Shown: positions 1 to 5,652 of the stretch, piece by piece
Layout: every line of letters begins with the position of its first letter
How positions within the stretch are numbered: position 1 is the stretch's first letter
Source: CAZIPZ01 sp964541075
GTDB taxonomy: Bacteria; Acidobacteriota; Terriglobia; 20CM-2-55-15
Reading direction: 5' to 3'
DNA: 6,975 bases
Assembly (NCBI GenBank): GCA_964541075.1
Contig: CAZIPZ010000205.1
Location: 1-6,975, forward strand
Made by a program: the position numbers and the translations under genes
The notes under the pieces: generated by a model
The model's database searches: none
What the model saw: the letters and a program-made list of their open reading frames with translations, nothing else
What the model was told of the DNA's origin: nothing

Positions 1-1
1 C

Positions 2-604
2 ACATCGATCAGCGGACGAATCGGAGCCGGCGGAAAGCGCATTGTGGATTCCATCGTTCGATGGTTGTCGAGCCTGCGGATCAATCCGAATGTTCTAACC
101 CTCATCGGGATGCTGATCAATATCGGCGCCGCAGTGCTCTTCGCCAAAGGACTGTTCTTCTGGGCCGCACTCGTTGTGTTGTTCGCAGGCATTTTCGATA
201 TCGTCGACGGAGAAGTTGCGAGACGCACAAAACGCGTTACGAAGTTCGGCGCCTTTTTCGACTCTGTCATCGATCGGTATTCAGATTTGCTTCTTCTGTT
301 GGGATTGATGATTTGGTATGCCAAAGTGGACCGGATTTTCTACGTCGGACTCACCGGCCTCGTCCTTATTGGATCCGTGATGACAAGCTACACGCGCGCG
401 CGGGCCGAATCCTTGATTCCCGCATGCAAGGTCGGATTTTTGGAGCGTCCCGAACGTATCGTTCTGCTGATCATCGGGGGTGCAACAAACCGGATGGCGG
501 CGGTGCTATGGGTTATGGCTATTCTTTCAAACTGGACAGTTTCTCAGCGGATCTGGTACACGTGGCGGGAGGCTTCGGCAATGGAACGCCGAATCACATC
601 TTGA
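2..604 (+). CDS. CDP-alcohol phosphatidyltransferase (5' end probably outside the window)
   Basis: This integral inner-membrane enzyme transfers a phosphatidyl group from a CDP-activated lipid to an alcohol acceptor, releasing CMP. The frame is open from the left edge. A GTG at 44 could start a 186-residue protein, but no clear Shine-Dalgarno precedes it and the 14 preceding codons read like the usual amphipathic N-terminus, so the true start probably lies upstream. Numbering from the GTG, the full family motif D-x2-DG-x2-AR-x8-G-x3-D-x3-D is present: D52, D55-G56, A59-R60, G69, D73, D77, the metal- and CDP-binding residues. About five to six hydrophobic segments follow one another (roughly 17-35, 38-52, 82-93, 98-113, 139-146, 151-163). 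The SYTRARAE stretch (115-122) and the ERPER stretch (134-138) resemble the inositol-phosphate-type branch (phosphatidylinositol-phosphate or archaetidylinositol-phosphate synthases), but the acceptor is only an inference. The 3' end overlaps the convergent LolA-like gene. Confidence 0.9.
   Translation, partial: TSISGRIGAGGKRIVDSIVRWLSSLRINPNVLTLIGMLINIGAAVLFAKGLFFWAALVVLFAGIFDIVDGEVARRTKRVTKFGAFFDSVIDRYSDLLLLLGLMIWYAKVDRIFYVGLTGLVLIGSVMTSYTRARAESLIPACKVGFLERPERIVLLIIGGATNRMAAVLWVMAILSNWTVSQRIWYTWREASAMERRITS
574..593. other. Perfect 6-bp inverted repeat at the convergent gene ends
   Basis: TTCGGC at 574-579 and GCCGAA at 588-593 form a perfect 6-bp stem with an 8-base loop. On the minus strand the stem begins directly after the TGA of the LolA-like gene (594-596). 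On the plus strand it lies in the last codons of the phosphatidyltransferase. Neither side has a T-tract, so it is not a classical intrinsic terminator. It could act as an RNA 3'-end stabiliser or a weak pause site, or be chance. Confidence 0.35.
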
Positions 605-1286
605 TCACCTGAACGTCCTTGGGCAGCTTCAGATCGAAGACCGATTCCGGAACCTTTGCGTTAATCTTGATATTGCCAAACTTTACGATCATGTAATCAC
701 CGCTGGCTTCCGTGAGTTTGCTCTGCAAAGGGACCCATCGCTGCTGATCCATCCACAGGCGAATTGCTGTGAACATAGCTGAAACCTGCTTTGATTTCGG
801 TTTCATGTCGATCACGCTCGTTTTCCGACCATCCACAACTTCTTCGCCTACTAGTGCGACATCGTAGAAGTTTCTGATGTTTTCATTGGACTGTCCGAAA
901 CCGACAAGAAGGAACTCTGCTTTATCCTGATTCTTGCCCAGGAAGAATTCTTGCACCTGCTTTAGCCGTGGAAAATAAAGTTGCGCCTTGCCTTTGTCAA
1001 TCAGCATGCTCTGTTGTTCCGGCTTGGTGATCTCGAGTTTAATGCGCGTCTGCGTGCCGCGTCTGACGAAGTAGACGACGCCGGTGTCTATGGCCTTATC
1101 GTTGACAAGGACGGTGACTTTCGTGCGCTCGATGGCGCCCGACATGGATTGAAACGATTTGCCTACTTCCGCCATCTTCGCCAATACCTGATCAAGCGTA
1201 TAAGCTCCCTGGGCGTCGGCTGCACTGAATGCGCTCGCTCCAAGAATAAGAACCACGGCGGTTATAGAATTTAGAAATCTCTTCAT
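594..1286 (-). CDS. LolA-like periplasmic protein (outer-membrane lipoprotein-sorting family)
   Basis: The 230-residue protein has a Sec signal peptide: MKRF, a hydrophobic core at about 8-21, and a probable cleavage after the Ala-Asp-Ala at 23-25. No lipobox cysteine is present, so the mature protein should be soluble in the periplasm. The remainder is an unbroken LolA/LolB-type half-barrel pattern: a helix (about 30-47, ending KSFQSMSG), then alternating strands including TKVTVLV (55-61), RIKLEI (81-86), the Y-F-P-R-L-K-Q stretch (104-110), a YDVALVGEEVVDGR segment (141-154), a WMDQQRWVPLQSKL strand pair (178-191) and a C-terminal VFDLKLPKDVQVIKM. This matches proteins annotated as outer membrane lipoprotein-sorting protein. 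LolA ferries lipoproteins across the periplasm; relatives of this type may carry other hydrophobic ligands, so the cargo is unknown. It is the last gene of the minus-strand operon. Its ATG directly abuts the upstream TAA (TAAATG), with GAGAG as ribosome binding site in the preceding gene. Confidence 0.85.
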   Translation of the reverse strand: MKRFLNSITAVVLILGASAFSAADAQGAYTLDQVLAKMAEVGKSFQSMSGAIERTKVTVLVNDKAIDTGVVYFVRRGTQTRIKLEITKPEQQSMLIDKGKAQLYFPRLKQVQEFFLGKNQDKAEFLLVGFGQSNENIRNFYDVALVGEEVVDGRKTSVIDMKPKSKQVSAMFTAIRLWMDQQRWVPLQSKLTEASGDYMIVKFGNIKINAKVPESVFDLKLPKDVQVIKM

Positions 1287-1637
1287 TTATCTCTCAATCC
1301 AAATAGAGTAGGCGGCGAGCATTCCAGTGGTGTCGTAGACGGGCTCCATTCGTGAAACCGTGAAGGCGCTACCCAAAGTCGCTTTGAGCCTGTCCACGGC
1401 GGCCTGCTGTGCACCCTGTTCGGGGCTGAAACCCAAACTTTCAACTTTGACGGTGAAGACCCTGTGCCCGTCATCGTCGCTCGTTTCATGCACTGCCTCG
1501 GTGGGAACGCGCATGAAGTCAGGCCTGTCGTTGAAAAGAGAAGCCGGGGTCAGGAATATAAAGGCGAGAATGACGACACAGATGACATCGTACTGGGCTG
1601 AACCCCTCTCAAAAGACCACAGTAAGAATCTCTTCAT
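1287..1637 (-). CDS. Small single-pass membrane protein of unknown function, inside the ABC operon
   Basis: This 116-residue protein has a short basic/aromatic N-terminus (MKRFLLWSFERG), one strong transmembrane helix at about 16-35 (YDVICVVILAFIFLTP at 16-31) and then a polar domain. The absence of a cleavage site suggests a signal anchor, with residues 40-116 in the periplasm. The soluble part looks like a small alpha/beta fold: FTVKVESLGF (61-70), a helix rich in Ala/Gln (74-88), and SRMEPVYD followed by AAYSIWIER. I know of no assigned function; to my recollection similar small proteins with an ILAFIFLTP helix occur in Acidobacteriota. Its ATG overlaps the ATPase stop (ATGA), with AAGGT just upstream, and its TAA touches the LolA-like start, so its expression is very likely coupled to both. 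An accessory subunit for the ABC machinery is the natural guess, and no more than that. Confidence 0.75.
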   Translation of the reverse strand: MKRFLLWSFERGSAQYDVICVVILAFIFLTPASLFNDRPDFMRVPTEAVHETSDDDGHRVFTVKVESLGFSPEQGAQQAAVDRLKATLGSAFTVSRMEPVYDTTGMLAAYSIWIER

Positions 1638-2404
1638 ACCTTGCGCGATGTGGATTCGGCAAAGACGCCCTCCACATCCAGCGGCATCGAGTCGTTATCG
1701 CTAACGATCACTCCGTCGCGCATTTCGATGAGTCTGTCCGTGTACGGAACGAGTTCAGGATTGTGCGTAACCAGAATGGTCGTCTGCTTGAAACGCCGAT
1801 TCAGTTCGCGAAACATGTTCAAGACGATTTCCGAGTTCTTGGAATCCAAACTTCCTGTCGGTTCGTCCGCGAGGACAATAGCGGGGCGATTTGCGACAGC
1901 GCGCGCGATGGCCACTCGCTGCTGCTCTCCGCCCGACAGCTCCGACGGCTTACGATCCATTTTGTCCTGAATCATGAGCAATTGAAGAATCTCGGCAAGA
2001 TAAGCATCACTTTCTTTATCGGAGAGCCGCCCATGGATGCTCTTGGCGACCTCGATATTGCCTCTGGCTGTCAGAGTGGGAAGCAAATTGAACTTTTGGA
2101 ACACAAAACCGATCTTCTTCCTGCGGATCTCCGTCAGATCACCATCGGTCATACCTGCAATGTCTTGGTTCTCGATAAGAAGCTGTCCGCTGGAGGGCTT
2201 CGCCATGGCGCCGAGGATGTGCATCAGAGTGGACTTTCCGCAACCGGATGGCCCCATAATGGCGGCCAACTCACCTTCCCGGATCCGGAGATTGACGCCA
2301 CGCAGGGCCTCGACCGCGATTTTGCCGATTCTATACGTCTTTCGAAGGTCGATTGCTTCCAATAGAAGTTTCGTCAAAGACATCGGAATTAAAGGTTTTA
2401 TCAT
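1634..2404 (-). CDS. ABC transporter ATP-binding protein, MacB/LolD type
   Basis: This 256-residue cytoplasmic ATPase powers the neighbouring FtsX-type permease. All nucleotide-binding motifs are intact: Walker A GPSGCGKST (51-59), Q-loop glutamine 103 in FVFQKFNLLP, signature LSGGEQQR (156-163), Walker B IVLADE (176-181) with catalytic Glu181, D-loop SLDS (185-188) and switch His214. The order LRGVNL, GPSGCGKSTLMHILG, FQKFNLLPTLTA, ADEPTGSLDS and VTHNPELV is typical of the MacB/LolD/FtsE subfamily, whose members act as mechanotransmitters or lipoprotein extractors rather than classical importers. The C-terminal tail (about 236-256) is slightly longer than a minimal LolD and not recognisable. 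ATG at 2404 lies 5 bases after the permease stop. An alternative ATG seven codons in (2383) is possible, and neither has a good Shine-Dalgarno, which fits translational coupling. Its TGA overlaps the start of the next gene by 4 bases. Confidence 0.95.
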   Translation of the reverse strand: MIKPLIPMSLTKLLLEAIDLRKTYRIGKIAVEALRGVNLRIREGELAAIMGPSGCGKSTLMHILGAMAKPSSGQLLIENQDIAGMTDGDLTEIRRKKIGFVFQKFNLLPTLTARGNIEVAKSIHGRLSDKESDAYLAEILQLLMIQDKMDRKPSELSGGEQQRVAIARAVANRPAIVLADEPTGSLDSKNSEIVLNMFRELNRRFKQTTILVTHNPELVPYTDRLIEMRDGVIVSDNDSMPLDVEGVFAESTSRKV

Positions 2405-2409
2405 AAATA

Positions 2410-3510
2410 TTATTCGTACGCGAGCGCTTCAACGGGATCCTGCGCCGAAGCCTTTATTGAAGGATAGAGAGATCCAACGATCCCGCTTAGAACCGCAAAT
2501 ACCGCGGCCTTGATGATCCAATCCACGCCGATCATGACGACAAGCGTTGGGAAGATAACTTTTATCAGGCCCGATATGATGAAACTGGCGCCGATGCCAA
2601 TAACCACGCCCATGAGGCAGACCAGGAAAGACTCCTGAAAGATCAATGTCACAATGAGACGTTTAGAAGCCCCTAGCGATCGCAGGATGCCGATTTCACG
2701 AGTGCGTTCCGTTATCGTTGTGTACATCGACAGGAAGATCACGAGAACGCCGATACACACTGCCACAAACACGACTGTTTTAATGAAAGCATCCAAAGCG
2801 GGCATGCTCGACGAGGTCACCATCGAAGCGAACTCACGAAGGGGACGCGCCGGGTAAGTTGGGAAAACCGTCCCCATGCGTTCGATCACGGTGTTCACCG
2901 CCTTCGGATCGTCGACTTTCACAAAGAACAGAGACGCCCGATTCACTGCGCCGGTCAGATCCTGCGCCGTCTTGAGGGACATAAAAATTCGCGCGCCGAC
3001 GCCATGCTCGAAAATTCCGCTGATCTTGAACTTTTGATTCAATAAGGCGACTTCGTCGCCTATACCGACGTTCTTCGCCTGTGCAAACCAATCGTCGACC
3101 ACAATTTCGTTTGGCCCGCTGAAAATTCCTCCTTTGTGCCAGATGAATCCTCCGCTGACTTTGTTGAACTGTTCAGGATCGACGCCGTAGATAAGATCGA
3201 GGCCTCCTTGGGAATTGACCAGCGTCTGCACTGGCGCGACGGCACTGACGCCTTCGACTTCCTTAATCTTGTCGCCAAGCACTGTCGGCATGGTGGAGTT
3301 ATTCAGGGCGAGGAACATCGATGAATTCGGCGCCTGGAACATAATGTCCGCACCGACGCCTTCGACGCGCTTGGCAGTCTCGTTGGAAATCCCGGTGGTC
3401 AGTCCCACGACAACAAGGATGAGGATCACTTCGAGTGCAACGGCAAGAACGCTGACCGTCGTTCGAACTGGCCTGGCGGCCAAACTTGCAAAAATTATCT
3501 GTCTTTTCAT
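2410..3510 (-). CDS. ABC transporter permease, FtsX/MacB superfamily
   Basis: This 366-residue inner-membrane permease partners with the downstream ATPase. Its topology is the family's four-helix plan: TM1 at about 18-39, a large periplasmic domain at about 40-242 (MacB-type periplasmic core), then TM2 (243-263), TM3 (285-312) and TM4 (329-350). After TM2 comes the conserved cytoplasmic segment ERTREIGILRSLGASKR (268-284), which contacts the ATPase, and the C-terminus DPVEALAYE is typical. Only one permease is present, so the working unit is probably a homodimer, unlike the LolC/LolE pair of enterobacteria. I chose ATG 3510, which gives MKRQIIFASLAARPVRT, the usual start of these permeases, 4 bases after the preceding TAA. 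An in-frame TTG at 3546 would add 12 residues inside the previous gene and has nothing in its favour. Lipoprotein or lipid extraction (Lol-like) and drug/peptide export (MacB-like) cannot be separated by this protein alone; the neighbours favour the former. Confidence 0.93.
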   Translation of the reverse strand: MKRQIIFASLAARPVRTTVSVLAVALEVILILVVVGLTTGISNETAKRVEGVGADIMFQAPNSSMFLALNNSTMPTVLGDKIKEVEGVSAVAPVQTLVNSQGGLDLIYGVDPEQFNKVSGGFIWHKGGIFSGPNEIVVDDWFAQAKNVGIGDEVALLNQKFKISGIFEHGVGARIFMSLKTAQDLTGAVNRASLFFVKVDDPKAVNTVIERMGTVFPTYPARPLREFASMVTSSSMPALDAFIKTVVFVAVCIGVLVIFLSMYTTITERTREIGILRSLGASKRLIVTLIFQESFLVCLMGVVIGIGASFIISGLIKVIFPTLVVMIGVDWIIKAAVFAVLSGIVGSLYPSIKASAQDPVEALAYE

Positions 3511-3514
3511 GTTT

Positions 3515-4399
3515 TTAAAAGGTCGTATTCGTCGCTGCCGGATCAACTTGCACTAAGTCCGATCCGGAAGGACGTTCGAGAACAAATGCGTCTGCCGCGA
3601 GTTGCTCGTTCAGAACTGTCTTCTGAAACGTGATTTTCAGCGTGTAGTCTTCAGCCGGGCGCTGAATCACGATAGCCTGCGGGAAACTTGTTCCGCCGGA
3701 ATCCTGATAGCCTGTATATTCGACGTCAGCCTCCACCTTTCCGTCACGTCCGAATATCTGCTTTCTAACAACTTCCAGCGTTGAACGGTCAATCCAGAGC
3801 TTCTCGACCAGATCCGCATTCGGTTGGGCAATATTGATGAATTCAAAGATGTAATAACTCTTTCGACCTACCGAGGTTTCCTCTAGAGTCGAACGGATTT
3901 GCGGATTCGCTAATAACGGCATGATATCCACGAACAGCGCGCTCAGCAGATGTTGCGGCCGCATATTCAAGACCGGGTTCTGATTGCTCGCCGGAGCCGT
4001 CGCATCTCCGACGATGAACTTGTTGCGGATCGGAACCGATACGCGATACTGCCGCCCGTCCGATACCATGTCGAAAACCGTCGCCAACGCCAGAGGCGCT
4101 TGAGCGCGGACCCGAATGTTGTTGGGGCGGTCCACAAGAATGAACCCCTTGGTCTGTCTGTACTCCGTCAAAACGCCGGTCCTCAGTGATCCACCGGAAA
4201 CATCGAGCGCCACGGTTGCGGTCATGGACTTAATTGCTTGGCTTTGCGTCTTAAGGCCTTCTAAGAGTTCGGCTCTGCTGGCCGTCTTGGCTGGCAATAA
4301 TCGCTGGTCCTCCGGAACGACCCGCTTTGTGGAGATGCAGCCTGCGGCCAGCAGCGCTGTCGCCAGTACAAACGTTCGGATTTGCAAACCCAGCTTCAT
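3515..4399 (-). CDS. LolB/DUF4292-like lipoprotein
   Basis: The 294-residue protein has a lipoprotein signal peptide: MKLGLQIR, a hydrophobic run, and a lipobox ending LLAAGC with Cys21 as the lipidation site. Residue +2 is Ile, not Asp, so an inner-membrane retention signal of the enterobacterial kind is absent and an outer-membrane location is likely. After a linker, a helix (about 42-58, ELLEGLKTQSQAIKSM) leads into successive beta-strands: ATVALDVSGG, GFILVDRPNNIRVRAQAP (85-102), RQYRVSVPIRNKFIVG (116-131), SYYIFEFI (181-188), KLWIDRSTLEVVRKQIF (200-216), VEADVEYTGY and YTLKITFQ (252-259). This is the LolA/LolB-like half-barrel arrangement seen in DUF4292-type lipoproteins; the family call rests on fold pattern, not a catalytic motif. 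LolB accepts lipoproteins from LolA and inserts them in the outer membrane, so a LolB-like lipoprotein in the same operon as a LolA-like carrier is suggestive. ATG 4399 has AAAGGT about 5 bases upstream. Confidence 0.82.
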   Translation of the reverse strand: MKLGLQIRTFVLATALLAAGCISTKRVVPEDQRLLPAKTASRAELLEGLKTQSQAIKSMTATVALDVSGGSLRTGVLTEYRQTKGFILVDRPNNIRVRAQAPLALATVFDMVSDGRQYRVSVPIRNKFIVGDATAPASNQNPVLNMRPQHLLSALFVDIMPLLANPQIRSTLEETSVGRKSYYIFEFINIAQPNADLVEKLWIDRSTLEVVRKQIFGRDGKVEADVEYTGYQDSGGTSFPQAIVIQRPAEDYTLKITFQKTVLNEQLAADAFVLERPSGSDLVQVDPAATNTTF

Positions 4400-4407
4400 T
4401 ATTACCT

Positions 4408-5016
4408 TTAGGCCTCGATGCTATTGATTCGACGTCGCGCAAAAACATATATGACGACGGTCGTGACAATCAGCACCGCGAGGCCGATTCCAATCTTTCC
4501 AAAATTGTCATGCGCGAACTTAATCGCCGCCTCTCCGTATGTAACCGCAAGAAGGCCCTCGCCGAAATAGCGTAATCCTCGACCAATTAAAACCGCTGCG
4601 ATGAATTGCGGCCAGGAAATTCCGAAGGTTCCAGCCGACAACACAAAGATCTTGAACGGCGTGGGTGGCGGCAGAAGCGACGGGATGATGATCGCCAATA
4701 TGCCGAAGCGCTGATACCAATTCTGGATTCTTGCCAGTCGTTCATCTGCAAAGCGCTTCCGCAAGAAAGCTTGTCCGCCTCTCCTGCCGACCGAATAAAG
4801 CAAAGAGCACCCGATCACCGATCCAACTGTTGTGAAAGTCGCTAGTTTCAACATACTGCTTGGATTGTCGATCGAAGCAGTCATCAGGAGCACATCATTC
4901 ACTTCGGGCAGCGACAAAAAGGAAGAATCGCATATGGCTAATAACAGGAGCCCAACTCCGCCGTAAGGCAAGAGCATCTCCCTCAGCCATGCTGATAGTG
5001 CGGCAAATATTTCCAT
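4408..5016 (-). CDS. DedA/VTT-family inner-membrane protein
   Basis: This 202-residue membrane protein has the VTT (SNARE-associated/DedA) layout: an N-terminal amphipathic and re-entrant hydrophobic region (about 18-36) followed by the acidic stretch LPEVND (36-41, Glu38 and Asp41), a helix with Gly-rich packing (62-79, ending SVGRRGG), the family-diagnostic QRFGILAIIIPSLLPPPTPFK (102-122, Arg103-Phe-Gly), another helix with GRGLRYFGEG (145-154, Arg146 and Arg149) and a final helix (172-193) before a basic tail. Characterised DedA relatives move lipid carriers such as undecaprenyl phosphate or phospholipids across the inner membrane and use conserved acidic and arginine residues; that the residues above are the equivalents is inference. 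It resembles the YqaA-like branch in length. It heads the operon; ATG 5016 has only a weak AGG upstream, and its TAA is 8 bases before the next gene. The substrate is unknown. Confidence 0.88.
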   Translation of the reverse strand: MEIFAALSAWLREMLLPYGGVGLLLLAICDSSFLSLPEVNDVLLMTASIDNPSSMLKLATFTTVGSVIGCSLLYSVGRRGGQAFLRKRFADERLARIQNWYQRFGILAIIIPSLLPPPTPFKIFVLSAGTFGISWPQFIAAVLIGRGLRYFGEGLLAVTYGEAAIKFAHDNFGKIGIGLAVLIVTTVVIYVFARRRINSIEA

Positions 5017-5192
5017 CTAGAACCTGAAAACTGGAGGCACTCCCAAAAATGCTAAGTACGGGGTAACGTCACGAGCAGATGTCGTCGCGAGACCGTACAA
5101 AAGTCTAACACGTCGCCCTGCTCCCCTAGACGGTAATTTTGCCCGTACCTGCCCCTCTTTGCAGACTAAACTAAGGAGACTGGGAGGTCATA
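5017..5192. promoter_or_regulatory. Divergent intergenic region with repeated GTACGG sites
   Basis: These 176 bases separate the operon from the small plus-strand gene and must hold the promoters for both. I see no convincing -35/-10 pair on either strand. The hexamer GTACGG occurs at 5056-5061 on the plus strand and as its complement CCGTAC at 5093-5098 and 5143-5148. The outer two extend to a 7-base inverted match (GTACGGG at 5056-5062, CCCGTAC at 5142-5148). This could be an operator for a shared regulator, but the copy number is low and the evidence is weak. Confidence 0.35.
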
Positions 5193-5489
5193 ATGCGACA
5201 GATCCTATACTGCACCGTGGCCGCGGTTCTTTTTGCCGCCTGCCCCGATTACCTGGGACAAAAGAGTCCCCAAAGTGTTTTGAAAGAGGCTGCCCGGAAC
5301 GCCGAAAAAGAAAACAGGGAAAAGAGCTTTCAGGAACTGAAGGCCGCATCCACCGAACTCGCGGCCGCTGTCAAGGAACTGAACGAAGAAATCGACAAGA
5401 GCAGCTCGGACGTTATTTCTGCCGCGGTCTTCTCCAGACTCGACAAGATTGAGAAACTGACAAAACAAATTCGGGGCAAAGCGAAATAG
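5193..5489 (+). CDS. Small helical, probable lipoprotein of unknown function
   Basis: This 98-residue protein starts at ATG 5193 behind a strong ribosome binding site (GGAGGT at 5183-5188, 4-base spacer; a second AAGGAG lies at 5173-5178). The N-terminus is a short signal peptide (MRQILYCTVAAVLFAAC) with a plausible lipobox FAAC, placing the lipidated cysteine at 17; a signal-peptidase I reading is less likely. The rest is very rich in Lys, Glu, Ala and Leu with heptad-like spacing: about 25-66 (KSFQELK, TELAAAVKELNEEID), a Ser-rich break SSSDVIS at 69-75, then FSRLDKIEKLTKQIRGKAK. This predicts two helices and probably a coiled coil or helical hairpin. The function is not known; I recall similar short proteins with an IEKL-(A/T)-K-x-I-(R/K) ending from Acidobacteriota, but cannot name a family. 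It is transcribed away from the operon and toward the receptor gene. No T-tract hairpin terminator follows it. Confidence 0.75.
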   Translation: MRQILYCTVAAVLFAACPDYLGQKSPQSVLKEAARNAEKENREKSFQELKAASTELAAAVKELNEEIDKSSSDVISAAVFSRLDKIEKLTKQIRGKAK

Positions 5490-5535
5490 AATCAAAGTTC
5501 AAAGCTCCACCTCCCATGGCGCCGCGTTTCCACCT

Positions 5536-5574
5536 TTAACAATTTATTCACATCTAATTCACATCTCTGTCAGC
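5536..5574 (+). promoter_or_regulatory. Candidate Pho box (11-bp-period direct repeats) upstream of the TonB receptor
   Basis: Three hexamers sit in exact 11-base phase: TTAACA at 5536-5541, TTCACA at 5547-5552 and TTCACA at 5558-5563. A degenerate fourth unit (GTCAGC) is in phase at 5569-5574. The 10-mer ATTCACATCT itself is repeated at 5546-5555 and 5557-5566. PhoB/PhoP response regulators bind direct repeats of 11-base period, for example TT(A/C/T)A(C/T)A with about 5-base spacers in Bacillus, or GTTCACC-type units in Streptomyces. A poor -10-like TAAGCT at 5584-5589 lies about 10 bases downstream, the spacing expected when the box replaces the -35. Binding is inferred. Confidence 0.55.
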
Positions 5575-5645
5575 GGCTTTGCCTAAGCTGCTTTCATGGT
5601 TCTGTATCTCACGCAAATCCTAATCACACGGTTTACCGAGAACCT

Positions 5646-5652
5646 AGGAGGT
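5646..5652 (+). promoter_or_regulatory. Ribosome binding site deciding a TTG start
   Basis: A perfect AGGAGGT is followed by a 5-base spacer (CCTCA) and TTG at 5658. It is the only strong site near the receptor's N-terminus and the TTG gives a complete signal peptide, whereas the first in-frame ATG (5718) would remove most of it. Confidence 0.85.

Larger units (their letters stand above)
594..5016 (-). other. Six-gene operon with Lol-like components
   Basis: All six minus-strand genes are contiguous. In transcription order the junctions are an 8-base gap, a 4-base gap, a 5-base gap, a 4-base overlap (ATGA) and direct contact (TAAATG). There is no space for an internal promoter outside coding sequence, so one transcript from the 5017-5192 region is expected. 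The functional order is: DedA-family membrane protein, LolB-like lipoprotein, ABC permease, ABC ATPase, small membrane protein, LolA-like periplasmic protein. Confidence 0.88.

Noticed and set aside
61..612. A 183-codon open frame on the plus strand overlapping the phosphatidyltransferase.
   Set aside because: Its product is Arg/Cys-rich without motifs, while the other frame contains the complete catalytic motif.
1763..2365. A 200-codon open frame on the plus strand, opposite the ABC ATPase (also a 158-codon one at 2037-2513).
   Set aside because: They lie antisense to a gene with every ABC motif intact, have no ribosome binding site of note, and their translations show no recognisable domain.
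3511..3546. TTG at 3546 as an upstream start of the permease.
   Set aside because: It would add a 12-residue basic peptide coded within the previous gene; ATG 3510 gives the typical permease N-terminus and operon-like spacing.
5159..5495. Two alternative frames over the small lipoprotein: 5159-5452 (+) and 5205-5495 (-).
   Set aside because: The 5193 frame alone has a strong Shine-Dalgarno, a signal peptide and a coherent helical pattern; the others are low-complexity Arg/Gly or Phe-rich shadows.
5490..5535. Possible intrinsic terminator after the small lipoprotein gene.
   Set aside because: Only a short self-complementary GGCGCC is present with no stable stem and no following T-tract.
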